A stretch of DNA of 64,000 bases from Chitinophagaceae bacterium UBA1930 (GTDB taxonomy: Bacteria > Bacteroidota > Bacteroidia > Chitinophagales > Chitinophagaceae). The stretch's first letter is position 1. Every line of letters starts with the position of its first letter. The position numbers and the translations under genes are program-made. Below the pieces are notes generated by a model. It made no database searches and had not been told where the DNA came from. It saw only the letters and a program-made list of their open reading frames with translations. Location: contig DDFK01000001.1 of assembly GCA_002337145.1 (NCBI GenBank), positions 310,001 through 374,000 on the forward strand, read 5' to 3'. This document shows positions 36,447 to 46,127 of the stretch, piece by piece.

Positions 36447-37124
36447 TTGAAAGCAATACTTAAACAGCGTTTAACCTTTAGCGACTTTCTTTTGATAGCA
36501 GCGAATCTTGTACCTATTTGGGGCGTGTGGTTTGACGGATGGGATGCGAAGATGATTTTCTTGGTGTATTGCCTGGAAAGTGTGATTGTTGGTTTGTATA
36601 ACCTTGTACAAATGTGGATGGTTACGTTGGTGAAGAAACAGGATGTTTGGCAAAACGGCGAAAGCTTGAGCATGGTTTCGGGTTATGTGTTCATGTTGTT
36701 CTTTCTGGTGCATTATGGTTTTTTCATCTTTGTTCAATTGAAGATATTCTTGTCCATTGTATCCATTAAAGGCTTACAAGGTGATGTATTCCAACTGCTG
36801 TTCCATTTTCAGCATTACCTGCCCGGTTATGCAATGTGGTTGCTGCTGTATTTTACCATTACGTATGGGCTTGTGGTAGTGAAAGATTTTGTAATGACTG
36901 GTATGTATAGGAACATTGACCTAGGCACATTGATGTTTGCCCCTTATGCCAGGATATTTATACAACAGTTTGTAGTGATTGTGGGTTCTTTTGCATTGCT
37001 CTTTAATAAGGAAGGCAAGGTATTTATATTGGTATTCGTGCTGTTTAAAATATTCTTTGAACTGTTGATCAATTATCAAAAAATTATGGAAGAAGCAGTT
37101 AAGAGGAGGTCGGTTAAAGAATAA
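36447..37124 (+). CDS. DUF6498-type multispan membrane protein (TTG start)
   Basis: 225 residues with about six hydrophobic spans (FLLIAANLVPIWGVWFDGW, IFLVYCLESVIVGLYNLVQMW, VFMLLFFLVHYGFFIFV, WLLLYFTITYGLVVV and others), matching the DUF6498 pattern as I recall it. The start must be TTG at 36447, because a stop lies just upstream and the next Met removes the first span. An ionic C-terminus (EEAVKRRSVKE) follows. Function unknown. It lies alone between divergent neighbours. Confidence 0.7.
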   Translation: MKAILKQRLTFSDFLLIAANLVPIWGVWFDGWDAKMIFLVYCLESVIVGLYNLVQMWMVTLVKKQDVWQNGESLSMVSGYVFMLFFLVHYGFFIFVQLKIFLSIVSIKGLQGDVFQLLFHFQHYLPGYAMWLLLYFTITYGLVVVKDFVMTGMYRNIDLGTLMFAPYARIFIQQFVVIVGSFALLFNKEGKVFILVFVLFKIFFELLINYQKIMEEAVKRRSVKE

Positions 37125-37264
37125 TACTCTATAACTACAGCGTGCAGGAAAGCATTACAGTTTAAGACTTATTTATAAAGGCGAAAAACATTTACCACAA
37201 GGCACTAAGGACACAAAGTTGAGAAACGGTGTTTTTCTTTGTGTAGTTGACACTCTTGGAGGGA

Positions 37265-37681
37265 CTATTTAACAACAAAACTAAAAATGGGGATACCGCT
37301 TTGTAGCACACCTGTGGTTTGCATGTACCTGTCCACATCAAACCTTACAAAGCCCTTGCTTGTTTTACCAAGTTGTTGCAACGCAGTGTTGTTGCTTAGC
37401 TGGCCGTTCACGATTTCTATAAAATTGTCCAGCTCGTTGTTGGAGTAGGCCGCAATAATGGTTCCTTTTTTCTCCCAGCCATAAAATTCAAACCGTAGTT
37501 TGCCCGAACCGGTTTTTGAAGCAGGTACTGAATCTTTAATGGTATAACTAACGAAGGGATCCTTGCCTATGGTTGTCCATCTTGCATGGTCAATTTCGAA
37601 ACTTCCGTTGTTGCAGGCCATGCAACAAGCGAAGAAAAGGCCCAGCAGGCATGTTCTTATGATTGTAGTAGTGCTACGCAT
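37265..37681 (-). CDS. Small lipoprotein overlapping the sugar-kinase gene
   Basis: 138 residues: lipobox signal MRSTTTIIRTCLLGLFFACCMAC followed by NNGSFEIDH. The rest is beta-rich with KGTIIAAYSNNELDNFIEIVNG; not recognised. Its ATG lies 25 bases inside the 3' end of the kinase gene in another frame, so its translation is probably coupled to that gene. It has no signature domain, and only position ties it to the kinase. Confidence 0.7.
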   Translation of the reverse strand: MRSTTTIIRTCLLGLFFACCMACNNGSFEIDHARWTTIGKDPFVSYTIKDSVPASKTGSGKLRFEFYGWEKKGTIIAAYSNNELDNFIEIVNGQLSNNTALQQLGKTSKGFVRFDVDRYMQTTGVLQSGIPIFSFVVK

Positions 37682-38649
37682 TCATTCAATAACTTTTCTT
37701 TGTCAATGGCCATGGTGCCTACTTCTTCGCAAACAAGCCCACCGGCTATATTTGCCATTTCGGCTGCAAGGTTAATGTCTTGGGTGGCGGCATATACAAG
37801 CGATGCAACAGCAATTACCGTATCGCCGGCACCGCTTACATCGGCTATGTTGCGTATATGTGTAGGTATGATTTTATGTGTAATTGGCGATTGGTAGAAG
37901 ACCCCTTTTTCCGAAAGTGTAATCAATGAAATCTTATGTTGCAGTTGCTTGTTCAATTGCTCATGTATATATTGCAACGAGTCTTGGTTTACTTCCTCCA
38001 ACAATAAGTTCAGGCCTTCTTTTACTTCTTTCAGGTTCGGTTTAAAAATATCAACACCTTTAAAAGCAAAGAAGTTCTTACGCTTCGGATCTACCGTTGT
38101 TATTACATTGTATTGTTTGCAAAGGGCTATCAGTTCTGTAATTACCCTTTCTGTCAGCACGCCTTTATTGTAGTCTTCCAATATCAGTACATTGGGTTTT
38201 ACTGTTTCAAAACATGCTTTTGTTTTAGCCAACAGTTCATCTTCTAGTTCGTTGTCAAGGTCTTTGGTAATTTCCGAATCAAGACGCATCATCTGCTGGT
38301 TGTGACTAATAATGCGAGTCTTATTGGTAGTAATCCTTTTTGTTGATGCGGTTAAATAAGCAGTATTGATGTGGTTATCATTGAATAGCTGCGTCAATTG
38401 CTTCCCGTCTTCATCATCACCAATAACTGCAATAACATAGGTCTGTGCTTTTAACGAAACGGTGTTGAGTGCCACATTGCCTGCACCGCCAATACGGTAA
38501 TCTTTTTTCTTTAATGATACGATTGGCACAGGTGCTTCGGGCGAAATACGTTCTACATGCCCCCACATATATGTATCCAGCATCACATCTCCCACTACTG
38601 CCACTTTTATATTGGAAAAGCCGGAAAAAAGTTGTTCAAAATTCATCAA
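37657..38649 (-). CDS. PfkB-family D-glycero-beta-D-manno-heptose-7-phosphate kinase (HldE/RfaE N-domain type)
   Basis: 330 residues. VAVVGDVMLDTYMWGHVERISPEAPVPIVSLKKKDYRIGGAGNVALN is the RfaE1/HldE kinase start, and the ATP/catalytic block is ADVSGAGDTVIAVASLVYAA. The nucleotidyltransferase half of a full HldE is missing, so another gene must supply it. It phosphorylates heptose-7-phosphate on the route to ADP-heptose for lipopolysaccharide core. Its start overlaps the permease stop by 4 bp (ATGA) and its end overlaps the lipoprotein gene by 25 bp, so the three genes are tightly packed. Confidence 0.88.
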   Translation of the reverse strand: MMNFEQLFSGFSNIKVAVVGDVMLDTYMWGHVERISPEAPVPIVSLKKKDYRIGGAGNVALNTVSLKAQTYVIAVIGDDEDGKQLTQLFNDNHINTAYLTASTKRITTNKTRIISHNQQMMRLDSEITKDLDNELEDELLAKTKACFETVKPNVLILEDYNKGVLTERVITELIALCKQYNVITTVDPKRKNFFAFKGVDIFKPNLKEVKEGLNLLLEEVNQDSLQYIHEQLNKQLQHKISLITLSEKGVFYQSPITHKIIPTHIRNIADVSGAGDTVIAVASLVYAATQDINLAAEMANIAGGLVCEEVGTMAIDKEKLLNECVALLQS

Positions 38650-40079
38650 GCCTGCTTTTTGTTATTTGAAACCGCAATATAATAAATCGGTATTCCTATT
38701 AACACAATAATTAAGCCCGGCCAGGTGTATTGGGGTTTGAAGCATGCAAGCAATATACAGAAAGCCAGCCCCATCAGTATATAGATAATGGGCAAAACAG
38801 GGTAGCCAAATGCTTTGTAGGGCCTTGCTGCATTGGGCTGTTTTTTTCTGAGTATGAAAATACCGGCAATGGTGAGTACATAAAAAATAACCACCACAAA
38901 TGAAATCATGTCCAGTAGATCTCCATACTTGCCACTCAGGCATAGGATGGCAGCTACAATGCATTGTGCCCATAATGCCCATTGCGGCACGCCGTTTTTA
39001 TTGAGTGCACCTGCTTTTTTAAAGAACAGCCCATCTTGTGCCATGGTGTAATACACCCTGGCACCAGCCAGTATCAGCCCGTTGTTGCAACCAAAGGTGG
39101 ATACCATGATGAGCAGTGCAATCAATGTAGTGCCAAATGCAGGGAATATTTTGTTGGCTGCAGCAACAGCTACCCTATCGTCTTTGGCAAATGCTAGGTC
39201 GTTTAAAGAAAGTACATTCAGGTACATGAGGTTTGCACAAACATAGATTACGGTTACGATTAATGTTCCCAGAAACAGGCTCAGTCCGATATTGCGTTGC
39301 GGGTTCTTCATTTCGCCTGCAATAAAGGTTACATTGTTCCATGCATCGCTGCTGAAAATGGAACCTACCATTGCGGCAGCAATTGCTCCCAACAGGGCAC
39401 TGCCCGAAATGCCCATCCATGCGGTTGGCTTTAATGCACCGCTTGCATCTTTCTGCCCAAAGTCCTGCACAGCAATAAAGCCCGTTTTCCAGTTCTCGGC
39501 CCAATGACTTTCTTTTACCAGAAAGAAACCAAACACAATTAAACCCAGCAGTGCCAATAGTTTGGCCGATGTGAATATTGTTTGGATGACCTTGGCTTCT
39601 TTAACACCACGAGAGTTTACATAGGTAAGCAATACAATAATAAATATGGCGACCAGTTGCCCTGAGTAGATTTTTATACTGCCAAAATCGTGTAGCAAAT
39701 AATTATTGCCAAGCTCCGGCACCAGATAGGCAAGAAATTTGGAGAATGCCACACCCACTGCAGCAATGGTACCCGTTTGTATCACGGAGAAAAAACTCCA
39801 GCCATATAAGAAGCCTATTAATGGGTTGTACGATTCTTTTAAATATACGTATTGCCCACCAGCTTTGGGAAACATGCCACTCAGTTCGCCGTAGCTCAAT
39901 GCGGCGGTAAGCGTCATGAAACCGGTAATCAACCATACAGCAATCAACCAACCTGCACTGCCCACATTACGGGTAATATCGGCACTTACAATAAAGATTC
40001 CGGAACCAATCATGCTACCGGCAACAATCATGGTTGCATCCCAAAGGCTTAGTGTAGGTTTAAACGAGGTATTGCTCAT
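38646..40079 (-). CDS. APC-family amino acid permease
   Basis: 477 residues with about twelve transmembrane helices. The family start is WDATMIVAGSMIGSGIFIVSADI, with the GSG(I) substrate loop of helix 1, and SYGELSGMFPKAGGQYVYLKE follows. It most resembles the amino acid exchanger/permease (LAT-like) branch of the APC superfamily. Substrate unknown. Upstream lies a promoter gap of about 25 bp after the terminator of the OmpH-like gene. It overlaps the heptose kinase by 4 bp, an odd functional pairing for coupled translation. Confidence 0.9.
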   Translation of the reverse strand: MSNTSFKPTLSLWDATMIVAGSMIGSGIFIVSADITRNVGSAGWLIAVWLITGFMTLTAALSYGELSGMFPKAGGQYVYLKESYNPLIGFLYGWSFFSVIQTGTIAAVGVAFSKFLAYLVPELGNNYLLHDFGSIKIYSGQLVAIFIIVLLTYVNSRGVKEAKVIQTIFTSAKLLALLGLIVFGFFLVKESHWAENWKTGFIAVQDFGQKDASGALKPTAWMGISGSALLGAIAAAMVGSIFSSDAWNNVTFIAGEMKNPQRNIGLSLFLGTLIVTVIYVCANLMYLNVLSLNDLAFAKDDRVAVAAANKIFPAFGTTLIALLIMVSTFGCNNGLILAGARVYYTMAQDGLFFKKAGALNKNGVPQWALWAQCIVAAILCLSGKYGDLLDMISFVVVIFYVLTIAGIFILRKKQPNAARPYKAFGYPVLPIIYILMGLAFCILLACFKPQYTWPGLIIVLIGIPIYYIAVSNNKKQA

Positions 40080-40102
40080 AAGTTTTGGTTGGGTTAAAAT
40101 TG

Positions 40103-40136
40103 AAAAATCCCGTGCCAGCTAACCGACACGGGATTT
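40103..40136 (-). terminator. Intrinsic terminator after the OmpH-like gene
   Basis: AAATCCCGTG (40105-40114) pairs with CACGGGATTT (40127-40136) over a 12-nt loop. Flanking A at 40103-40107 gives a U-tract on the minus strand, 24 bp after the OmpH-like stop. Confidence 0.8.
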
Positions 40137-40159
40137 GAAGATAGTAAAATCAATTTATT

Positions 40160-40747
40160 TTATTGCTTCTTATTCTTTTTGTATTCTTCGTTCAGCCCCT
40201 TCAGCACATCGTTGGTAATGCTGTAGGCAGAGTCTTTATAATACATAATGTCAGCAGAGCTGGCCAGTATATAAGAGTAGTTCTTGTCTTTGTTATAGTC
40301 TTTCAAATACTCTTCTATTTTCTTCTTTACCATCTGTATCTTCTGCACGCTTTCATCTTGCAGTTCCTGCATCTTTATCTGCTCCTGGTTCTTCAGGTCG
40401 TTATCCAAACGTTGCAGTTCTTCGTTGGCCTTTACCATTTCTTCCTGTGTCATACTGCTGCCACGTTTGCGGTATTCATCCAACTTTGCCTTGCTTGCAT
40501 TACGCATGGCCGTAAGCTCGTTGCTTTTTTGCTGTTCCATTTCACGGAGGCCTTTCCTTACTTCTTTCAGGTATTCGTAATGGTTTTCGATGGAGTCCAT
40601 TTCAAAGTACGCAATCTTGAACCCGTTGGCTGCAACCTGTTTTTCGGCCACGGTAACAGGTTTTTTGGGAGAAGAAAAATGAAGGTAAAACAGTACCGCT
40701 ACAGCAATCGCCAACACAATATTTAAACCAAGTGTAAAATTCTTCAT
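40160..40747 (-). CDS. OmpH/Skp-family periplasmic chaperone-like protein
   Basis: 195 residues: an N-terminal membrane anchor or signal (MKNFTLGLNIVLAIAVAVLFYLHF), the Skp start motif KIAYFEMDSIENHYEYLKEV, a long charged coiled coil (residues about 70-150) and a closing helical/beta end with YSYILASSADIMYYKDSAYSITND. Skp-like proteins hold unfolded outer-membrane proteins in the periplasm. The N-terminus looks more like an uncleaved anchor than a signal peptide. Monocistronic. Confidence 0.88.
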   Translation of the reverse strand: MKNFTLGLNIVLAIAVAVLFYLHFSSPKKPVTVAEKQVAANGFKIAYFEMDSIENHYEYLKEVRKGLREMEQQKSNELTAMRNASKAKLDEYRKRGSSMTQEEMVKANEELQRLDNDLKNQEQIKMQELQDESVQKIQMVKKKIEEYLKDYNKDKNYSYILASSADIMYYKDSAYSITNDVLKGLNEEYKKNKKQ

Positions 40748-40919
40748 GAAGAAAAAATTTGAGCCGCTAAAATAATTTCAATATCGCTAAGAAAAGTGTT
40801 AAAGCTACTGTTACCGGCTTTTGTAACATGGGTTTAGCTTTAATGGTTTGCAACACACCAGTCAGTAACAGTTATCGGAATATTAAACTGACAGTACTTT
40901 TCCCACAATTCAGTTTCAT

Positions 40920-40950
40920 AAAAAAGTAGGAAGCTTTCGCTCCCTACTTT
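40920..40950 (-). terminator. Intrinsic terminator of rpoC
   Basis: AAAGTAGG (40923-40930) pairs with CCTACTTT (40943-40950), with an inner AGC/GCT pairing. An A-run at 40920-40925 yields the U-tract on the minus strand, 22 bp past the rpoC stop. Confidence 0.85.
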
Positions 40951-40971
40951 ACTATTGTTTAACTACGTTGT

Positions 40972-43900
40972 TTATTCATCATCATCAAAACTCATGGCTT
41001 CACGTGTAGCTGTCAACACTTCGTATTCTTCTTTGCTTCCTACGATCATGTTTTCAAAATCACGTTGACCAGAGCCTGCAGGTATCAAGTGACCTGTGAT
41101 AACGTTTTCTTTCAATCCGAGCATGGAATCCATTTTACCATTGATGGCCGCAGTACTTAGTACCTTGGTTGTTTCTTGGAAGGATGCTGCAGATATCCAG
41201 CTTTGTACGCCCAATGATGCTTTGGTAATACCCAACAGTACCGGTGTTGCAGTAGCTGGTTTGGCATCACGCACTTCAACAGTCTTTTTATCGGCACGAC
41301 GCAGGATGGAATTTTCTTCCCTCAACTCACGCAGTGTGATAATTTGTCCTGCCCTCATCTTCGTGCTATCACCAGGTTCTGTAACTACTTTCTTGTCAAA
41401 TATCCTATCGTTCTCGTCAATAAAGTCAAACCTGTCTTCCAGGTCTTCTTCCAGGAATTTGGTATCGCCTGCATCCACAATTTCCACTTTCTTCATCATC
41501 TGGCGAACGATTACTTCAACGTGTTTGTCGTTGATACGCACACCTTGTAAGCGGTATACTTCCTGTATCTCATTTACCACATACTCTTGTACTGCAAACG
41601 GTCCTTTGATGTTCAGGATATCGTAAGGAGCAATTTGACCATCACTCATTGGAGAACCTGCTTTTACAAAGTCACCATCCTGTACCAATATCTGGCGGCT
41701 CAATGGAACGAGGTATTTCTTCACCATTCCATCCTTGCTTTCCACAACGATTTCACGGTTACCACGTTTCACGTTACCAAATGTTGCCACACCATCAATC
41801 TCACAAACCACTGCTGGGTTACCAGGGTTCCTTGCCTCGAACAATTCAGTTACACGAGGCAGACCTCCCGTGATATCCCTTAATTTACCAAGGATACGTG
41901 GTATCTTAACCAACACCTGGCCTGCTTTCACTTCTTCATTTTCTTCAACAGAAATGTGAGAACCTACTGGCAAGTTGTATTGTTTGGTGTCCTTACCAGA
42001 TACAATGATGGTAGGGAGTTTGGTTTTATCTTTTGTTTCAATTACCACTTTTTCGCGGTGACCAGTTTGGTCATCGGCTTCATCACGGTAAGTGATACCT
42101 TCTAACACACCTTCAAATGAAATGGAACCATTTTGTTCTGCAACGATTACGTTATTGAACGGATCCCATGTACAGATGGTATCACCTTTTTTCACTTGTT
42201 GGCCGTCTTTAACAGTCAATGTAGAACCATAAGGAACGTTGTTGGTGATTAGTAAGCGGTCGTTTTTCACGTCCATGATCCTTACCTCACCTGTACGGCC
42301 GATTACCACATTTACTTTGTTGCCTTCGTTGTTGGTTGTGGAAACGGTACGCAGACCATCGAACTGGATGGTACCATCGAACTTGGCGTTTAAGCCGGTT
42401 TCAATGTTTGCACTACCCGCAACACCACCCACGTGGAAGGTACGTAGGGTAAGCTGTGTACCAGGCTCACCAATGGACTGTGCAGCAATGATACCAACAG
42501 CATCACCACGTTGAGCAATATAACCTGTAGCCAGGTTTTTGCCGTAACATTTTACGCAAACACCACGTTTTGCTTCACAAGTCAATACCGAACGTATTTC
42601 AACAGTTTCGATACCGCTGTCTTCTATTTGTTTGGCTACGTCGGAAGAAATTTCTTCGCCTGCTTTAATGATCAACTCATCTGTTACAGGGTTGATTACA
42701 TCGTGTAACGATGTACGTCCTTCAATCCTATCGGCCAATTGTTCAATAATATCCTCGTTGTCTTTCAATGCAGAAGTAGCAATGCCACGCAGTGTACCGC
42801 AATCTTCTTCTGCAATCACCACGTCTTGTGCAACGTCAACCAACCTACGGGTCAGGTAACCGGCATCCGCAGTTTTCAAGGCGGTATCCGCTAGACCTTT
42901 ACGGGCACCGTGGGTTGAGATAAAGTAGTCCAATACATTCAATCCGCCTTTAAAGTTTGACAGGATCGGGTTTTCAATTACCTCGCTGCCAGATGAACCA
43001 CTCTTACGAGGTTTGGCCATCAATCCACGAATACCCACCAACTGTTTAACCTGGGTCTTGCTACCACGGGCACCAGAATCCAACATCATGTAAACAGAGT
43101 TGAAACCTTGTTTGTCGGTAGCCATTTCATGAATCAGGGCTTCGGTAATTTTCATATCCACACGGCCCCAAACGTCAATTACTTGGTTGTAACGTTCATT
43201 ATTGGTAATCAGACCCATGTTATAGCTTTCCCATGCTTCTTCTACTTCTGCTTTTGCACCGTCCAACAGGTCCTGTTTGGTATCTGGTACAATCAGGTCA
43301 TTTACACTAAAGCTCAAGCCACCACGGAATGCCATACGGAAACCGAGTGTTTTGATATCGTCCAGGAACTTGGCTGTTTTAGGAACGTTGGTAATTTTAA
43401 TGATGTCGCCAATAATTTCCCTCAGGTTCTTTTTGGTCAACAATGCATTTACGTAACCCACGCCTTCCGGAACGTGTTGGTTAAACAATACACGGCCAAC
43501 AGTAGTATCTACCAGTTTCTTGCTTAACTGCCCATTGCTTGCACGTACCTCGGTTTTTACTTTGATACCGGCATGTAGGTCAACCGCACCTTCGTTGTAT
43601 GCAATGATTACTTCGCCAATGCTATAGAATGCCTTGCCTTGACCTTTTACTATCTCGGTTTCGGTGGATTTCTTAACCTTGGTCATATAGTACAGACCAA
43701 GTACCATGTCCTGAGAAGGAAGGGTGATTGGCGTACCGTTTTGTGGATTCAGGATGTTGTGAGAAGAAAGCATCAACAACTGGGCTTCCAAAATTGCGGC
43801 ACTGCTCAAAGGCACGTGCACCGCCATCTGGTCACCATCAAAGTCGGCGTTGAAAGATGCTGTTACCAACGGGTGCAACTGAATGGCCTTACCTTCTACC

Positions 43901-45261
43901 AACTTAGGTTGGAAGGATTGGATAGATAGCCTGTGCAACGTAGGGGCACGGTTCAGCAATACCGGGTGACCTTTCAATATATTTTCCAGGATATCCCAAA
44001 TCACGTTTTCTTTCCTGTCAACCAGTTTCTTGGCACTCTTAACAGTTTTAACGATACCCCTTTCTATTAATTTGCGGATGATAAATGGTTTGAACAGTTC
44101 CGCAGCCATATCTTTTGGCAAACCGCACTCATGCATTTTCAGTTCTGGTCCTACAACGATTACTGAACGGCCAGAATAGTCCACACGTTTACCCAATAGG
44201 TTCTGACGGAAACGTCCTTGTTTACCTTTTAATACATCGCTCAAAGATTTCAAAGCACGTCCACCTTCTGCTTTTACGGCATTTGATTTACGGCTGTTAT
44301 CGAACAATGAATCGATGGCTTCTTGCAACATACGTTTCTCGTTACGCAGGATCACTTCTGGAGCTTTGATCTCCAATAACCTTTTCAAACGGTTGTTACG
44401 GATAATTACACGACGGTATAAATCGTTCAAATCGGATGAAGCGAAACGGCCACCATCCAATGGAACCAACGGACGCAGCTCAGGTGGAATAACCGGAATG
44501 TATTGCATTACCATCCACTCTGGGCGGTTGGTAATACGGTCTTGGGAGTCACGGAAAGCTTCCACCACACTCAAGCGTTTCAAGGCGTCTGCCTTACGTT
44601 GTTGTGATGTTTCGGTAGCAGCTGCATTACGCAACTGGTAGCTCAATTCATCTAGGTCTAACCTTTCCAATAAAGCATGCACTGCTTCGGCACCCATTTT
44701 GGCAATGAATTTTTGTGGATCTTCATCAGGCAGGTATTGGTTGTCTTTTGGAAGGTTATCCAGTATGTCCAAATATTCTTCTTCGGTTAATAAATCGCCA
44801 GCACCCAGGCTTTCCTTCACACCGCCTTGTATTACCACATAACGTTCGTAGTAAACAATGCTTTCCAGTTTCTTGGAGCTAACGCCTAATAAGTAACCGA
44901 TTTTGTTAGGTAAACTTTTAAAGTACCAGATGTGAACCACAGGCACCACCAGTTTAATGTGGCCCATACGTTCGCGACGTACTTTCTTTTCTGTTACTTC
45001 CACACCGCAACGGTCGCACACGATGCCTTTATAGCGGATACGTTTGTATTTGCCGCAGGCACATTCGTAATCCTTTACTGGCCCAAAAATCCTTTCGCAG
45101 AACAAACCGTCACGTTCGGGTTTGTAGGTACGGTAGTTGATTGTTTCAGGCTTCAGCACTTCGCCAAAACTCCTTTCCAGAATTGAATCCGGGGAAGCAA
45201 GGCTAATGGTAATTTGAGAAAATGATGACTTAGGTTTGTTGAATTCTCTTTTGATTGCCAT
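40972..45261 (-). CDS. rpoC: DNA-directed RNA polymerase subunit beta'
   Basis: 1429 residues, full length. The first zinc site is in YECACGKYKRIRYKGIVCDRCGVEV, the catalytic Mg motif is NADFDGDQMAVHVPL, and the second zinc site lies in LTCEAKRGVCVKCYGKNL. The bridge/trigger region (GARGSKTQVKQLVGIRGLM; AAQSIGEPGTQLTLRTFHVGG) is intact. It forms the active centre of RNA polymerase with RpoB. Unusually, no rpoB lies upstream: 277 bp separate it from a divergent DUF922 gene. It must therefore have its own promoter. Terminated at 40923-40950. Confidence 0.98.
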   Translation of the reverse strand: MAIKREFNKPKSSFSQITISLASPDSILERSFGEVLKPETINYRTYKPERDGLFCERIFGPVKDYECACGKYKRIRYKGIVCDRCGVEVTEKKVRRERMGHIKLVVPVVHIWYFKSLPNKIGYLLGVSSKKLESIVYYERYVVIQGGVKESLGAGDLLTEEEYLDILDNLPKDNQYLPDEDPQKFIAKMGAEAVHALLERLDLDELSYQLRNAAATETSQQRKADALKRLSVVEAFRDSQDRITNRPEWMVMQYIPVIPPELRPLVPLDGGRFASSDLNDLYRRVIIRNNRLKRLLEIKAPEVILRNEKRMLQEAIDSLFDNSRKSNAVKAEGGRALKSLSDVLKGKQGRFRQNLLGKRVDYSGRSVIVVGPELKMHECGLPKDMAAELFKPFIIRKLIERGIVKTVKSAKKLVDRKENVIWDILENILKGHPVLLNRAPTLHRLSIQSFQPKLVEGKAIQLHPLVTASFNADFDGDQMAVHVPLSSAAILEAQLLMLSSHNILNPQNGTPITLPSQDMVLGLYYMTKVKKSTETEIVKGQGKAFYSIGEVIIAYNEGAVDLHAGIKVKTEVRASNGQLSKKLVDTTVGRVLFNQHVPEGVGYVNALLTKKNLREIIGDIIKITNVPKTAKFLDDIKTLGFRMAFRGGLSFSVNDLIVPDTKQDLLDGAKAEVEEAWESYNMGLITNNERYNQVIDVWGRVDMKITEALIHEMATDKQGFNSVYMMLDSGARGSKTQVKQLVGIRGLMAKPRKSGSSGSEVIENPILSNFKGGLNVLDYFISTHGARKGLADTALKTADAGYLTRRLVDVAQDVVIAEEDCGTLRGIATSALKDNEDIIEQLADRIEGRTSLHDVINPVTDELIIKAGEEISSDVAKQIEDSGIETVEIRSVLTCEAKRGVCVKCYGKNLATGYIAQRGDAVGIIAAQSIGEPGTQLTLRTFHVGGVAGSANIETGLNAKFDGTIQFDGLRTVSTTNNEGNKVNVVIGRTGEVRIMDVKNDRLLITNNVPYGSTLTVKDGQQVKKGDTICTWDPFNNVIVAEQNGSISFEGVLEGITYRDEADDQTGHREKVVIETKDKTKLPTIIVSGKDTKQYNLPVGSHISVEENEEVKAGQVLVKIPRILGKLRDITGGLPRVTELFEARNPGNPAVVCEIDGVATFGNVKRGNREIVVESKDGMVKKYLVPLSRQILVQDGDFVKAGSPMSDGQIAPYDILNIKGPFAVQEYVVNEIQEVYRLQGVRINDKHVEVIVRQMMKKVEIVDAGDTKFLEEDLEDRFDFIDENDRIFDKKVVTEPGDSTKMRAGQIITLRELREENSILRRADKKTVEVRDAKPATATPVLLGITKASLGVQSWISAASFQETTKVLSTAAINGKMDSMLGLKENVITGHLIPAGSGQRDFENMIVGSKEEYEVLTATREAMSFDDDE

Positions 45262-45346
45262 ACCCTAAAAAGATTTTAGATTTTGGACCTTTGTTCCGCA
45301 TTTTATCTACTGTTTGGGATTCCATTGCATTGGATACTTGTACGTT

Positions 45347-45369
45347 CTTATTGCAAACGGGGCAATAAG
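45347..45369 (-). other. Hairpin in the rpoC 5' region
   Basis: CTTATTGC (45347-45354) pairs with GCAATAAG (45362-45369), loop AAACGGG, 86 bp before rpoC. It has no U-tract and does not look like a terminator. It may be an mRNA leader structure or an operator; no partner is known. Confidence 0.35.
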
Positions 45370-45538
45370 ACAAGCTGCAGTCTAACCTAAACCATACAAT
45401 AAAAGGGACACAATACTCCAAAATTGTTAAGGCGGCGAAGGTATGGAGAGAATTTGAAATGGAAAAATGGAAAAAAATAAAGGATTTGGGGGCAATTTTA
45501 CATAGAAATAAGGCCTGAACCATTAAAACTTAACCAAA

Positions 45539-46111
45539 ATGAAAATTCTGGCGATTACAGTTTTATCCATTTTCATCTTTTCATTTTATGAACAGGATCA
45601 ACCGAGCCAAATTTTATGGAGCAAGAAGCACCTTAAATGGAGAGATTTTAAAGGTACGCCCGACTCAACAGGTCCACATGCAAAATCTGCGGCAGTAACC
45701 TCTTCCAGACTGGAGCAACGTTATTACAAAACTGCCAACAACGAAATACATTTTATTATAGCTGCATGGTTTAATCCTGCAAGATCATGGGTAAGAGAAT
45801 CTACTTTAAAAAGTAACGGAAGCGATAGAACGCTTAACCACGAACAGCACCATTTTGATATGTGCGAACTGTATGCACGAAAAATAAGAAAATATTTAAG
45901 CACTGTTGTTTTTACGGATTCCACTTATAGGCAAAAGATACCTGAACTTTTTAAAACCTTTCATAAAGAATACAGGACAGAACAGGAACGGTACGACAGC
46001 GAGGTAAAAGTTACCAGACAGTCGCTTGACGATTGGACAAGTTCCATTGATGATGAAATGAAACAGCTTTCTAAATTTAGCGACACGTTGGTAGTGGTGA
46101 AGCTGCAATAA
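45539..46111 (+). CDS. DUF922-type putative zinc protease
   Basis: 190 residues with a short hydrophobic start (MKILAITVLSIFIFSF), then LKWRDFKGTPDSTGPHAKSAAVTSS and the motif HEQHHFD with His101, Glu102, His105, matching the HExxH zinc pattern of DUF922 proteases. A charged C-terminal helix follows. It probably acts in the periplasm or is membrane tethered. Divergent from rpoC; the pseudogene of the collagen-like protein lies just downstream in the opposite direction. Confidence 0.8.
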   Translation: MKILAITVLSIFIFSFYEQDQPSQILWSKKHLKWRDFKGTPDSTGPHAKSAAVTSSRLEQRYYKTANNEIHFIIAAWFNPARSWVRESTLKSNGSDRTLNHEQHHFDMCELYARKIRKYLSTVVFTDSTYRQKIPELFKTFHKEYRTEQERYDSEVKVTRQSLDDWTSSIDDEMKQLSKFSDTLVVVKLQ

Positions 46112-46127
46112 AATTTCCCGGTAACGG

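Noticed and set aside
45230..45523. Minus-strand frame upstream of and overlapping rpoC, considered as an rpoB remnant
   Set aside because: The translation has no similarity to the RpoB C-terminus and runs into rpoC in another frame.
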